A stretch of 47,796 nucleotides of DNA from Phycisphaerae bacterium (GCA_029260135.1 JAJDDV010000072.1:1-47796), one strand, 5' to 3'; counted from the stretch's first letter, positions 1-8,969 are shown. Made by a program: numbers and translations. Notes: a model not told the origin generated them from the letters alone.

Positions 1-1263
1 GCCTTCGACGCGGCGTTCGAGCAGTTCGTCTGCGAGTGAGCGATCGGGTCGGAGTTGGTTTTGCAGCGCTTCGGCGACACCCGAGCAGTATGAGGCATCG
101 AGTGATTGCTGTACGACTCGCTGGTGGTAGATGGGGTCGCACGCCCGAAAAAGCCTGTCGGCGGTCTGTTCGATGGCGAAGTGGTCTTCGATGCGGGCGA
201 CGTTGACGCGGTCTTCCTGTCGGCGGTTTGCCGATTTGATCGCCTGGCCCTGTTCGCTGGAGACGGGGCTGAGCACGCAGTCGCGGAGGCGCTCGAGTTC
301 CCTCGCGGCCCGTTTGGCGATGTCGGTGACGGTGTCGCGATCGGACCTGTAAGTTGACCAATCGGGGTCATTCCAGAGGCGTCCGATCCGACCGACGAAG
401 GGTTCGACGTCGGGAAAGGCGGCGGCGACGAGGAATCGGTGGTCGTCCGTCTGAGGGTAGCCGACCAGGTTTGTCGAATGTGCGACCCATCGATGCTGGT
501 CGATCCAGAACTTCTCACCGCGATCGGTGGCGCGTCCGGCGCTACCATTTCCGCTTTTCTCGAAGGGTTCGTTATCGGCGAGGAGTTCGTCGACTTTGTT
601 GAGGACGCAATGGACGTTTCCGGCATCTTTTACGACGTCGTTGAGCATTTGTACCCATGCCCTGTCACCGACTTTTCGCGGCGTGAGTACCCAGAGGATT
701 CGGTCGAGCAGGGGCGCGACATCGCGGACCATGGCGAGGTGATCGAGGAATTCACTGTCGAAATCGGGGAGGTCGAGGAGGACGACGTTCTGGATGGGGT
801 CGGCCTGGTGCAGCGCGACGTCTGGCGTGACATGCCGGTCGATGCTCTCGAGGCGGTGCGCGACAGCATCTCGGGCATTCTCGTGAACGTAGGCGATCGT
901 TCGATCGGTTCCCCGGCCGACTTCCCCGGCGTCGACGGATACGCGAGTCTGTGCAAGTGCGTTGATCAGCGTCGATTTTCCGACGTCCTTGCCGCCGAGT
1001 ACACCGCAGAGGACGAGGTCATCGTTGAGTGCCGCGTCGGCACCGGCGGCGAGGTTTGCGGGTGGCCGAAGGAGCAATTCGGCGAGTCTGCGATTGACGG
1101 TGGTCAGTTCGTCACTCGCCGAGATGTTTTTGGCGGAATACGTCACAGGCCGATCTCTGGCCAGGGCCAATCTCGCTGGGGCGCCTTCCGGGGCCGGCGG
1201 CCTGGACGACGCTGTCCCCGCACCGGACGAGGGGCGGCCACGTGGTGGCTGGTTTACGTCCAT
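1..1263 (-). CDS. P-loop GTPase, dynamin/HSR1-like, 3' end beyond the window
   Basis: This gene has no stop inside the window: reading the minus strand from an ATG at 1263 gives 421 uninterrupted codons to the left edge. The product has GTPase signatures in order: a P-loop GGKDVGKST at about residues 90-98, a DLPDFDS switch II-type motif near 164-170, and the guanine-specificity motif NKVD at 222-225. GRGTDRT near 116-122 may supply the switch I threonine. The first 40 residues are rich in proline and alanine and look disordered. Two in-frame stops lie upstream (near 1380) and no earlier ATG exists. No membrane segment is visible in the part present. The family is that of large bacterial GTPases of unknown role; the substrate or partner cannot be told from sequence. 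It is transcribed divergently from clpC. Confidence 0.8.
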   Translation of the reverse strand, partial: MDVNQPPRGRPSSGAGTASSRPPAPEGAPARLALARDRPVTYSAKNISASDELTTVNRRLAELLLRPPANLAAGADAALNDDLVLCGVLGGKDVGKSTLINALAQTRVSVDAGEVGRGTDRTIAYVHENARDAVAHRLESIDRHVTPDVALHQADPIQNVVLLDLPDFDSEFLDHLAMVRDVAPLLDRILWVLTPRKVGDRAWVQMLNDVVKDAGNVHCVLNKVDELLADNEPFEKSGNGSAGRATDRGEKFWIDQHRWVAHSTNLVGYPQTDDHRFLVAAAFPDVEPFVGRIGRLWNDPDWSTYRSDRDTVTDIAKRAARELERLRDCVLSPVSSEQGQAIKSANRRQEDRVNVARIEDHFAIEQTADRLFRACDPIYHQRVVQQSLDASYCSGVAEALQNQLRPDRSLADELLERRVEG

Positions 1264-1379
1264 AACGATCTGCGTGGCGAACAGCGAAGGTCCGCAACGC
1301 GAACTTCGTGCGCCCGGCTGCGAAACGAGAGTGTACGGGGGCACTTCACAGACGTCGACTCCCAGGCCGAATCGGCTCT

Positions 1380-1385
1380 ACTATA
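1380..1385 (-). promoter_or_regulatory. possible -10 element for the GTPase gene
   Basis: On the minus strand this reads TATAGT, a good -10 hexamer about 115 bases ahead of the GTPase start. A -35 at the normal distance is not convincing; TCGACA lies 22 bases away. Weak call. Confidence 0.25.
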
Positions 1386-1529
1386 AGACGTTGGATGGGT
1401 CGGGTTTTGTCGATTCCTGCGGCGCGATGCGGGAATTCGGTAGGCGACTCGAGACGTCGCCAACCCTTATTGCGGGCCATGGAACGGTCGATAGATGGTT
1501 GCCGCCGGGGCGCGACGGAGGTTGTGCGT

Positions 1530-1558
1530 TTGAGGGTCCCGACGGCGCGTGCTAGAAT
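1530..1558 (+). promoter_or_regulatory. sigma70-type promoter of clpC
   Basis: TTGAGG at 1530-1535 and TAGAAT at 1553-1558 are separated by 17 bases, each hexamer close to consensus. Transcription would start near 1565, giving a leader of about 225 bases before clpC. No CtsR-type tandem heptamers or CIRCE inverted repeat were noticed in the leader. The rest of the 526-base gap between the divergent GTPase gene and clpC shows no gene. Confidence 0.6.
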
Positions 1559-1789
1559 CAGGGTGGAAGGCCGTTCGACCGGGTCCGAGAAGGTGTGGCG
1601 TGGCGGGCGGTCGGTGGCGAGAAGCCGTTCATGGTGTCATGAACGCCGCGTCTGAGGTAGAAACCGTCCTCCGGGCAAGGTGCTCTTGTGGGGCGGATCG
1701 CGCTGGACGAGAATGGTGGCCGCGCCGGGCTGCGGACGGCGAAAGCGTCGTGTGCGGACTGGCAGGGGCAATCGGGGAGACCACGATCG

Positions 1790-4303
1790 ATGTTTGAACG
1801 ATTTACCGATCGAGCGCGGAAGGTGATGGCGCTCGCGAACCAGGAAGCCCAGCGCTTCTACCAAGAGTACATCGGTACGGAGCACATCCTGCTGGGCTTG
1901 GTCAAAGAGGGCTCGGGCGTCGGTGCGAACGTGCTGAAGAATCTCGAGGTCGACTTGCGCAAGGTACGCCTCGAAGTCGAGAAGCTGGTCAAGAGCGGTC
2001 CCGAGACCGTCACGATGGGCAAGCTTCCGCAGACGCCGCGCGCGAAGAAGGTGATCGAGTATGCGATCGAGGAAGCGCGGAATTTGAATCACAACTACGT
2101 GGGTACGGAGCATCTATTGCTCGGGTTGCTGCGAGAGCAGGACGGTGTGGCTGCGCAGGTGTTGATGAATCTCAACCTGCGGTTGGAGGATGTTCGCGAG
2201 GAGGTTCTGAACCTGCTGGGCGCCAGTGAAGAAGGCGAAGAGTCGACCGGTGTCATGCCGGGCGAGCCGAAGAAGGGCAAGAGCAAGACACCCGCACTGG
2301 ATTCGTTCGGTCGCGATCTGACCGAGATCGCCAAGCAGGGCAAGCTCGATCCTGTGATCGGTCGTGCCCGGGAGATCGAGCGAATCGTCCAGGTTCTCTG
2401 CCGTCGTCAGAAGAATAACCCGGTTCTGCTGGGGGAGGCCGGCGTCGGGAAGACGGCGATCGTCGAAGGTCTGGCACAGCAGATCATCTGCGGTGACATA
2501 CCCGAGTTGCTCGCGGACCGTCGCATCGTCGTATTGGATCTGGCGATGATGGTGGCGGGGACGAAATACCGCGGTCAGTTCGAGGAACGCATCAAGGCGG
2601 TCATGAACGAGGTTCGCCGCGCGGGGAACGTGATTCTGTTCATCGACGAGCTTCACACGTTGGTCGGGGCCGGTGGTGCGGAGGGTGCGATCGATGCGTC
2701 AAACGTGCTTAAGCCGGCGTTGAGTCGCGGTGAGATTCAGTGCATCGGCGCGACGACGCTGGACGAGTATCGCAAGTACATCGAGAAGGACACGGCGCTC
2801 GAGCGGCGTTTCCAGCAGATCATCGTCGAGCCACCGACGAAGGACGAGACGATTCTGATTCTCAAGGGTCTGCGGGATCGGTACGAGGCGCACCACCGCG
2901 TACGCATTACGGACATCGCGCTCGAGCAGGCGGCGGAGCTGTCGGCTCGCTACATTCCGCGCGTTCAGCCCGACAAGTCGATCGACGTGATGGACGAGGC
3001 GGGAGCGCGGGTGCGACTGAAGTCGATGACCAAGCCGCCGGATCTGACCGAGCTCGAGCGGGAGATGGAGAAGCTCAGCGGCGAGAAGGACGAGGCGGTC
3101 AAGAACGCGGACTACGAGCGTGCGGCGCAGATTCGCGATCAGCTCGACTCGATCAAGCTCAAGAAGCGGCAGTTGCAGAAGGAATGGCGGGATCGGAGCA
3201 AGGAGATCGACGGCGTCGTCGACGAGGAGGTCATCGCCGAGGTGATCAGCTCGATGACGGGCATTCCGCTGACGCGAATGGGACGCGACGAAGCCGATCG
3301 ACTGCTGGGTCTGGAGACCGAGCTGCACAAGCGCATCGTCAGCCAGGAAGAGGCGGTCAGCGCCATCTCTCGCGCGGTCCGGCGCAGTCGCAGTGGATTG
3401 AAGGATCCGAATCGGCCGATGGGTAGCTTCATCTTCGTTGGACCTTCCGGCGTCGGAAAGACCTATCTGGCGAAATGCCTGGCGGAGTTCATGTTCGGGG
3501 ACCCGGAGGCGCTGTTCGTGCTCGATATGTCGGAGTACATGGAGAAGCACAACGTTTCGCGTTTGATCGGCGCGCCGCCCGGATATGTCGGTTACGAAGA
3601 GGGTGGCCAGCTCACCGAGCGGATTCGCCGGCGCCCCTACACCGTGATCCTGCTCGACGAGATCGAGAAGGCGCATCCCGACGTGTTCAACATGCTCCTT
3701 CAGATTATGGAGGAGGGGCGATTGACCGACTCGTTCGGCCGACACGTCGACTTCAAGAACGTCGTGCTGATCATGACGAGCAACATCGGCGCGCATCGCA
3801 TCACACACCAGGACGAGTTCGGGTTCGGCAAGCGTGATGAGGAAGTGACGTACGAGAAGATGAAAGAGATGCTCAAGACCGAGCTGGAGGAGCACTTCCG
3901 GCCCGAGTTCTTGAACCGGTTGGATGAGATCATCGTCTTCCATAAGCTGACGCACACGGACATGATCTCCATCGTCGATCTGGAACTGGCCAAGCTGGCG
4001 ACGCGTATGGACGAGAAGGGGATCGAGCTGGAGGTCATGCAGGACGCGAAGGACTTCCTCGTCGAGCACGGTACGGACGAGAAGTTCGGTGCCAGGCCTT
4101 TGCGTCGCGCGATCGGTCAGTTCCTCGAGGATACGCTTTCGGAGGCGCTGCTGCGTGGCGAATTCAAGGGCAAGAACAAGGTCAAGGTGACCGTGCAGCC
4201 GGCGAAATCGGACGACGAGCGACCCTCGCTGAAGCTGGAAGGGGTGGTCGTGGAGACGAAGGAACCGGAGGCGGTCGGCGCCGGGCATTCCGAGGAGACG
4301 TAG
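1790..4303 (+). CDS. clpC: ATP-dependent Clp protease ATP-binding subunit ClpC
   Basis: ClpC is a cytoplasmic AAA+ unfoldase that feeds substrates to the ClpP peptidase. The 837-residue product has the full family layout. Two N-terminal Clp repeats (GTEHILLGL and GTEHLLLGL) occupy about residues 1-145. The first AAA module has Walker A GEAGVGKT and Walker B ILFIDELH. A UVR-like middle segment sits near DYERAAQIRDQ. The second AAA module has GPSGVGKT and VILLDEIEKAHP, followed by a C-terminal ClpB-type domain. An FGF tripeptide in the second module matches the position of the ClpP-docking loop. The start at MFERFTDRA fits the family and has GGGGAGA at 1774-1780; an upstream in-frame ATG at 1688 would add 34 unrelated residues. 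No ctsR or mcsAB partners lie next to it, unlike Firmicutes. Confidence 0.97.
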   Translation: MFERFTDRARKVMALANQEAQRFYQEYIGTEHILLGLVKEGSGVGANVLKNLEVDLRKVRLEVEKLVKSGPETVTMGKLPQTPRAKKVIEYAIEEARNLNHNYVGTEHLLLGLLREQDGVAAQVLMNLNLRLEDVREEVLNLLGASEEGEESTGVMPGEPKKGKSKTPALDSFGRDLTEIAKQGKLDPVIGRAREIERIVQVLCRRQKNNPVLLGEAGVGKTAIVEGLAQQIICGDIPELLADRRIVVLDLAMMVAGTKYRGQFEERIKAVMNEVRRAGNVILFIDELHTLVGAGGAEGAIDASNVLKPALSRGEIQCIGATTLDEYRKYIEKDTALERRFQQIIVEPPTKDETILILKGLRDRYEAHHRVRITDIALEQAAELSARYIPRVQPDKSIDVMDEAGARVRLKSMTKPPDLTELEREMEKLSGEKDEAVKNADYERAAQIRDQLDSIKLKKRQLQKEWRDRSKEIDGVVDEEVIAEVISSMTGIPLTRMGRDEADRLLGLETELHKRIVSQEEAVSAISRAVRRSRSGLKDPNRPMGSFIFVGPSGVGKTYLAKCLAEFMFGDPEALFVLDMSEYMEKHNVSRLIGAPPGYVGYEEGGQLTERIRRRPYTVILLDEIEKAHPDVFNMLLQIMEEGRLTDSFGRHVDFKNVVLIMTSNIGAHRITHQDEFGFGKRDEEVTYEKMKEMLKTELEEHFRPEFLNRLDEIIVFHKLTHTDMISIVDLELAKLATRMDEKGIELEVMQDAKDFLVEHGTDEKFGARPLRRAIGQFLEDTLSEALLRGEFKGKNKVKVTVQPAKSDDERPSLKLEGVVVETKEPEAVGAGHSEET

Positions 4304-4343
4304 CGGCGCGATCGCGCTGATGGCGCATTGATGTTTCGAAACG

Positions 4344-4396
4344 TCACCCCTTGTGCGGGTCGCGGGCTTTGGTCTTGCGGCGCCTACAAGGGGTGA
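4344..4396. terminator. inverted repeat after clpC, possible transcript end
   Basis: A perfect 11-base inverted repeat, TCACCCCTTGT at 4344-4354 and ACAAGGGGTGA at 4386-4396, encloses a 31-base loop about 40 bases after the clpC stop. No U-run follows, so it is not a textbook intrinsic terminator. It could be a transcript-stabilising hairpin or a dyad protein-binding site. Confidence 0.35.
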
Positions 4397-4531
4397 TTCT
4401 GTAGGTGGCGTTGATCGGCATGACGGGTGGCGCGCGGCGAACCGGATCGGCGCATCGCGATTCCTGATTCAGCGGAACAGGGCGTCGGTGATACTTGCGG
4501 ACCCTGTGTATCCGTGCTAGGAGTTGTCTCC

Positions 4532-5071
4532 ATGGCGAAACGCAAGAGACGCAAGTCGCAGACTCCTGGTGACACGCCGTCCGTACGGAAGTCGGAGCCG
4601 GCGGTGAAGGGTCCGGAGAAGCCGTTGCGCGTGGCTCGCGCGCTGAGCACAGTGCTGCTACTGGTCGGGGCGGTGATGCTGTTCTTGGGCGGCGGTGTGT
4701 TGACGGGGGCGATCGAGGAGGGGTGGGGTTTTCCGATGAGTCCGGTGCCGAACTGGGGTCAGCCTTGGGGGGCGGTGCTGGTTGCGGCGGCGATTATGTA
4801 CATCGTCGGCCCCGCCCTTCTGTACGTGCGGCCAGAACGGGGCTCGATCTTTCTGATGATCGTCTGCGGACTGAGTGTGGTGCTGGGTGTGCCCGTGATT
4901 GAGAGCACGACGGAGATCCTCTACAACCTCTTCCAGGATGTGAAATCCCGGCCGATATGGTCGGACTCGGTGTGGGCATACTTCACGATTCTGCACGTGG
5001 TGATCTGCGTGGCGTTGTACAAGGCGTATCCGTCGCCGGGGGGTGAGGGCGAGGTGGCGTCCACGGGGTGA
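4532..5071 (+). CDS. small multi-pass membrane protein of unknown function
   Basis: The 179-residue product starts with a highly basic stretch (MAKRKRRKSQ) and a hydrophilic region to about residue 38. About four hydrophobic segments follow: around LSTVLLLVGAVMLFLGGG, VLVAAAIMYIVGPALLYV, IFLMIVCGLSVVLGVPV and FTILHVVICVALY. The positive-inside rule puts the N-terminus in the cytoplasm. The ATG at 4532 is preceded by TAGGAG at 4518-4523; an in-frame ATG at 4427 lacks such a site. I do not recognise the family. It stands alone between clpC and the cysteine-rich exported protein, about 230 bases after clpC, so cotranscription is doubtful. Confidence 0.75.
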   Translation: MAKRKRRKSQTPGDTPSVRKSEPAVKGPEKPLRVARALSTVLLLVGAVMLFLGGGVLTGAIEEGWGFPMSPVPNWGQPWGAVLVAAAIMYIVGPALLYVRPERGSIFLMIVCGLSVVLGVPVIESTTEILYNLFQDVKSRPIWSDSVWAYFTILHVVICVALYKAYPSPGGEGEVASTG

Positions 5072-5576
5072 TGGCGGAGGCGCGTAGCGAGGTCTTGAGC
5101 CCCACATTTCATCGATCCGTGTCCTCCTTTCGTCCGCCGTTGCCTGTGTCGCGCGGCCGTCGGTTTCAAGCGAGCCGAAGCGTTCCTCGGCTGTTTGTGT
5201 CGGGATCCACTCCCGGCGTGCGCGGGTCTTCACGAGCCGTGTCAGGCTCGGCGCCGTGACCTCACCGTGCGCGATGTGAAGGCGTGATACGTACGGCGTG
5301 ACGTTCACATCCTCTGCAGCGTTGCTGTACCTTTCTTTGCGTTGACTTACGAAGCCGTCTACTCGTTCGTTCGAGGAGTCGCGCGTTTGCGCGTCTTTCG
5401 CTCGTACACTTTAGTAATTACGCTTGAAGTCGCTGACGTTACTCACCCAACAGTTTTCCGGAAAAAGTCTGTGACAGTGACACCACGTTCTCGGTAAGGC
5501 GTGTGTAGTGACCGCGGTCTTGTTTGGGGTGTCCCATAGTGTTCGGAGATTCACGACTTTTGTGGGGAGACATATT
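5072..5576. other. 505-base gap with no recognisable gene
   Basis: Nothing coding could be supported here on either strand. From about 5330 the base composition becomes more AT-rich than the neighbours. There is a small hairpin CGCGC/GCGCG at 5380-5393, and TTGACT at 5342-5347 without a good -10 at the usual distance. The promoter of the following cysteine-rich gene probably lies here but cannot be placed. Confidence 0.5.
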
Positions 5577-6326
5577 GTGAAGATGAGAATCAGTTTGACT
5601 GTTGCGGTCTTGGCAATGGGCGGAGTACTTCTTGATTCCGCGATGGCACAGCGAAGTGTTGCTGATCGCGTTCGTGTGTTCAAGGGTGAAGGGCTTATTT
5701 CCGCGTTGCAGGAGCCGGTGCCGCCGGTTGTGATTCATGAGGCCGTGTTCGGGCGCCCGGTGCAGCTATTCGGCGTGCAGGCGCTCGACGCTTATGGCAC
5801 TGAGATCGGGGCGGTGATCGAGCTCGAGGCTGCAGGCGCGGGGATTGTGATTGACAACTTCCGCGCGTTTCGCGTGGATACGGGTGATCGGATTGAGGTG
5901 GGTGATTTCGTCGTGGGCGGCGTCGTCGCCAACGCGGGTGAGACGGCCGTTCTTCTTACGTTCGCGGGGGCGCATGACATATTTCTGGGTCCTGGCGAGC
6001 GATTGTACGTCGGTACGGAGGAGCGTCTCTTGCGGGAAGCCGACGAAAAGGGCTCGGCGCTCACCGCTAAGGCAACCCCCAAGAAGCCAGGAACGCATTG
6101 CCCGGTGTGCAGTTGCACATGCACATGTACCGGAGGGGGGCATTGCACCATCACGTATGATACGACCTCGGGTGCCGACGTGTGCGCCCTCGGAAACAGC
6201 AACGGATGCGTGTGTCCTGCGGTTTCCGGGCAGCCTGACTGCAATAGTGGAACAACGTCTGGCTGCAGTCGGGTCTTCGTGCCCTGCGAGCCTGAACCCG
6301 AGGAGCCAACCGAGCCTCAGGGGTAG
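5577..6326 (+). CDS. exported cysteine-rich protein of unknown function
   Basis: The product (about 249 residues) begins with a clear Sec signal peptide, hydrophobic core LTVAVLAMGGVLL, with likely cleavage after AMA and before Q. The middle part, about residues 30-165, is beta-rich and contains short Asp/Gly-rich segments such as VDTGDRIEVGDFVVGG. The last 75 residues hold 12 cysteines, including the cluster CPVCSCTCTC, then a Glu/Pro-rich tail. Such spacing suggests disulfides or metal binding at the cell surface or periplasm. The GTG at 5577 lies 6 bases after GGGGAGA (5564-5570); ATG at 5583 is the alternative, and an in-frame ATG at 5508 would bury the signal peptide. I do not recognise the family. 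No membrane anchor follows the signal peptide. Confidence 0.75.
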   Translation: MKMRISLTVAVLAMGGVLLDSAMAQRSVADRVRVFKGEGLISALQEPVPPVVIHEAVFGRPVQLFGVQALDAYGTEIGAVIELEAAGAGIVIDNFRAFRVDTGDRIEVGDFVVGGVVANAGETAVLLTFAGAHDIFLGPGERLYVGTEERLLREADEKGSALTAKATPKKPGTHCPVCSCTCTCTGGGHCTITYDTTSGADVCALGNSNGCVCPAVSGQPDCNSGTTSGCSRVFVPCEPEPEEPTEPQG

Positions 6327-6340
6327 TTCCGGTTGTAGGG

Positions 6341-6373
6341 CTCCCGGTGTTCGGGAGTGGAGATCCGGGTTTT
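6341..6373 (+). terminator. possible terminator of the cysteine-rich gene
   Basis: Fifteen bases after the stop, CTCCCG (6341-6346) can pair with CGGGAG (6352-6357). Alternatively CCCGG (6343-6347) pairs with CCGGG (6365-6369), which is followed directly by TTTT. The short stem and short T run make this a moderate call. Confidence 0.4.
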
Positions 6374-6410
6374 CAGTTCTGTGTCATCTTGGATAATAGA
6401 TGCGTACTTG

Positions 6411-6454
6411 CGGAGGTCTGCTCGGTCACGGTCGTCAAGTGACCGAGCGCTCCG
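6411..6454. repeat. long perfect-stem hairpin in intergenic region
   Basis: GCTCGGTCAC at 6420-6429 and GTGACCGAGC at 6439-6448 form a 10-bp perfect stem with a 9-base loop. An outer stem CGGAG (6411-6415) with CTCCG (6450-6454) extends it. It sits between the cysteine-rich gene and the convergent acyltransferase gene, so it may act as a bidirectional transcription end, but no T run follows on either side. The rest of 6327-6801 shows no gene. Confidence 0.45.
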
Positions 6455-6801
6455 CCAGTGTCTCTCTCGATATGAGAAGTGTGGCGAGTCACCTATGGGC
6501 TGTCGTAGCCTGTGGGCTGTGCGCCCGACTCCGAAATGGACGTGAGCGGCTATAGCGCAACCAGTCCAAACGTAGCGGAAGACTGGCAGGATGCTCCGGG
6601 CGAAATGGACCCCCGAACGCTACAATCGGATAGAGTGTGCTCTAGGGTCATCAGGAATCGGTGAATCGCGGCGGCCGGGATCGGCAGCGTTGTGTTCGCC
6701 GTTCAGAGAGTGTGACTCTCAATGCGAGTGGGTCTTCGCACTCGGCGTGTGACGGAGCCACCAGCGGCGCCAGGCGAGATGTGCTTCGCGATCGCCCATT
6801 G

Positions 6802-7761
6802 TCATCCGGTCGTCCGCTTCTTGGGTCTGGACTTCCAGCGTCGGTGGATCCAGAGGTATTGTTCGGGGGCTTTGCGCACCGTGTCTTCGATGGCGGTCGT
6901 GTAGGCTTGGGTGATCCAGCGCAACGGATCATCCTGTGCCTTCCACTCATGGGGGTGGACAACCCGCTCGATACCGACGGTGTATTTGGCGACCTTTCCC
7001 TGGCGGCGGGCATAGCCCACGACAATCGGGACGTCGGCGCTCATGGCCAACAGCCCGATGGACTTGTAGGTTGAGGCTGCCTGTCCGAAGAAGTCGACGA
7101 AGATCCCTTTCCTTCCCGCGTCCTGATCACCGACGAACGCCAAAAGCTTCCCGTCTTCGAGCACGTCGAGGGCTTGGTCGGTGGCGCCTTTCTTGTCGAG
7201 CAGCGTCAGACCGGTGGTGCGTCGGCTTTGAACGATGAAACGGTTGAGGTAGACGTTGTCGAGCGGGCGCATGACAGCCATGGTCGCGAAGCCCAGGCAG
7301 GCGAGCAGGTGTCCGGGAACTTCGAAAGCGCCGTAGTGTCCGGTGACAAGAATCACGCCCCGTCCTGAGAGGATGGTGTCGAGGGCTTCGTCGAAGTTTT
7401 CGAGGTCGATGTAGCGGTTCCAGTTGTATCCGTTGAGGAGGCGTGGGAGGCAGATGGCTTCGACGGCGAACATGGCGACGCTTTCGAGGCACCGGTCGGC
7501 GATCTTGGCGATCTGGGCGGGCGTGTATTGGTCGCCGATGGAGTCGGTGAGGTGTTGGATCGCCCGATCGCGGTGGCGCGTCGTGGCCTTGGGCCACAAC
7601 CGTGCCAAGACGCGTGCGGTACGGAGGTTCCAGTCGATGGGGAAGATCTGCATGAACGCGAAGATCAGGCGGATGGCCAGGTAGTAGATCCAGGCGGCGG
7701 GTCCGGACCTGGCCTTGGTCATGCGGCGTTTCCAGGAAAGTTTCCGTTCGTCGGGTTGCAT
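6802..7761 (-). CDS. lipid A biosynthesis acyltransferase, LpxL/HtrB family
   Basis: Members of this family transfer a secondary acyl chain to lipid A at the inner membrane. The 319-residue product has a single N-terminal hydrophobic segment near residues 24-42 and the catalytic HX4E motif, HYGAFE, with His142 and Glu147. Downstream come conserved-looking blocks RPLDN, VGDQDAGRKGIFVDFFG and a C-terminal YLWIHRRWKSRP that matches the family's WxHrRwk ending. The length is normal (about 300-320). The ATG at 7761 has TTAGG about 9 bases upstream; ATG 7770 and GTG 7797 are possible but their spacing is poor. It diverges from queA with their start regions only tens of bases apart, so promoters must overlap. 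It implies LPS-type lipid A and an outer membrane. Confidence 0.92.
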   Translation of the reverse strand: MQPDERKLSWKRRMTKARSGPAAWIYYLAIRLIFAFMQIFPIDWNLRTARVLARLWPKATTRHRDRAIQHLTDSIGDQYTPAQIAKIADRCLESVAMFAVEAICLPRLLNGYNWNRYIDLENFDEALDTILSGRGVILVTGHYGAFEVPGHLLACLGFATMAVMRPLDNVYLNRFIVQSRRTTGLTLLDKKGATDQALDVLEDGKLLAFVGDQDAGRKGIFVDFFGQAASTYKSIGLLAMSADVPIVVGYARRQGKVAKYTVGIERVVHPHEWKAQDDPLRWITQAYTTAIEDTVRKAPEQYLWIHRRWKSRPKKRTTG

Positions 7762-7847
7762 CCGAATCATCCTAACACGGGTCCCACGACGGATCACGCC
7801 AGAGGGGCCCCTTGACGGATGGGGTGGCGGCGTCGAAACAGGTGTCC

Positions 7848-8969
7848 ATGAGTGACCGGCGTGAGAATTCGGGCGCGGAGCGGGAGAGCGCGCCGTTTGC
7901 GTTCGACGATCTTCGTTACGCCCTGCCGACGGAGCTGATCGCGCAGCAGCCTCTTGCCCAGCGGGATGGGTCGCGATTGTTGGTTGTCGATCGGTCGGCG
8001 GGGACGTTGACGGATGCGCAGATCACGGACCTGCCACAACTGCTGAGATCCGACGATCTGTTGGTACTGAATGACACGAAGGTCCTTTCGGCGAAGTTCT
8101 TCGCGCGTCGAACGAGTGGCGGCGGGATCAGAGGGCTCTTTGAACGTGAAGTTACGCCGGGCGAGTGGGTAGTGATGCTGGCGCCGTCCAAGCGCCTTCG
8201 GGTGGGCGAGTTGCTGCGGCTGGTCCGAGCCGGGGAGGACGGGGTAGCCGGTGCGGAGCCGGGCCTCGAGCTTCAGGCTGACTTGGGTGGCGGTCGATGG
8301 CAGGTGGTCTACCAGGGCGAGGGCAACGCAGCCGAGGTTCTCGAGCGGTTCGGAATGATGCCGTTGCCTCCCTACATTCGCCGGGGCGCCGGTAGCGTGG
8401 CGGAGGACATGGTCGATCGCGAGCGGTATCAGACGGTGTACGCTCGGCGGAGCGGTGCGGTCGCGGCGCCGACGGCCGGGCTTCATCTGACGGGTGCCTT
8501 GCTGGATCGGATCGAGGGCGTCGGTGTCGAGACGGCGTATGTCACGCTTCACGTCGGGGCTGGGACGTTTGCGCCGATCCGCGCCGGGGATCTTTCGCGG
8601 CACGAGATGCACGCGGAGTGGTATGAGCTGAGAGAGGAGACGGCTGCCGCGGTTCGCAGGTGTCGCGATCGCGGCGGCCGGGTCATGGCGGTGGGCACGA
8701 CATCCGTGCGCGTGCTGGAAACGTCGGCTGACGCGTCGCGGCCGGGGTCGGTTCGATCCGGGTGCGGGGAGACGGACATCTTCATCCTCCCGCCGTATCG
8801 GTTCCAGGTGGTGGACGCGCTCTTGACGAACTTCCATCTGCCAGAGAGCACGCTGCTCGCGCTGGTGATGGCGATGGCGGGCGTCGAGCCGGTGCGTCGA
8901 GCGTATCGGCATGCGATCGCGGATCGGTATCGGTTCTTCAGCTACGGTGATGCGATGCTGATTCTGTAG
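7848..8969 (+). CDS. queA: S-adenosylmethionine:tRNA ribosyltransferase-isomerase
   Basis: QueA transfers and isomerises the ribosyl part of S-adenosylmethionine onto 7-aminomethyl-7-deazaguanine in tRNA, making epoxyqueuosine. The product (373 residues) carries the family blocks: YALPTELIAQQPL at the start, LVLNDTKVL, PLPPYIRR, YQTVYA, GAVAAPTAGLH, LHVGAGTFAPI, GTTSVRVLE, TDIFILPPYRF and NFHLPESTLLALV near the end. The ATG at 7848 is preceded by AGGTG at close range. A TTG at 7812 with GAGGGG ahead of it is an alternative that would add 12 residues not needed by the fold. No other queuosine gene is adjacent. The neighbour on the left is transcribed in the opposite direction. Confidence 0.96.
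   Translation: MSDRRENSGAERESAPFAFDDLRYALPTELIAQQPLAQRDGSRLLVVDRSAGTLTDAQITDLPQLLRSDDLLVLNDTKVLSAKFFARRTSGGGIRGLFEREVTPGEWVVMLAPSKRLRVGELLRLVRAGEDGVAGAEPGLELQADLGGGRWQVVYQGEGNAAEVLERFGMMPLPPYIRRGAGSVAEDMVDRERYQTVYARRSGAVAAPTAGLHLTGALLDRIEGVGVETAYVTLHVGAGTFAPIRAGDLSRHEMHAEWYELREETAAAVRRCRDRGGRVMAVGTTSVRVLETSADASRPGSVRSGCGETDIFILPPYRFQVVDALLTNFHLPESTLLALVMAMAGVEPVRRAYRHAIADRYRFFSYGDAMLIL

Noticed and set aside
439..1386. Plus-strand open frame of 315 codons
   Set aside because: It is the exact antisense of the minus-strand GTPase gene, whose P-loop and NKVD motifs are clear.
2699..4288. Minus-strand open frame of 529 codons opposite clpC
   Set aside because: Shadow of clpC; composition is typical of antisense GC-rich frames and no motif is present.
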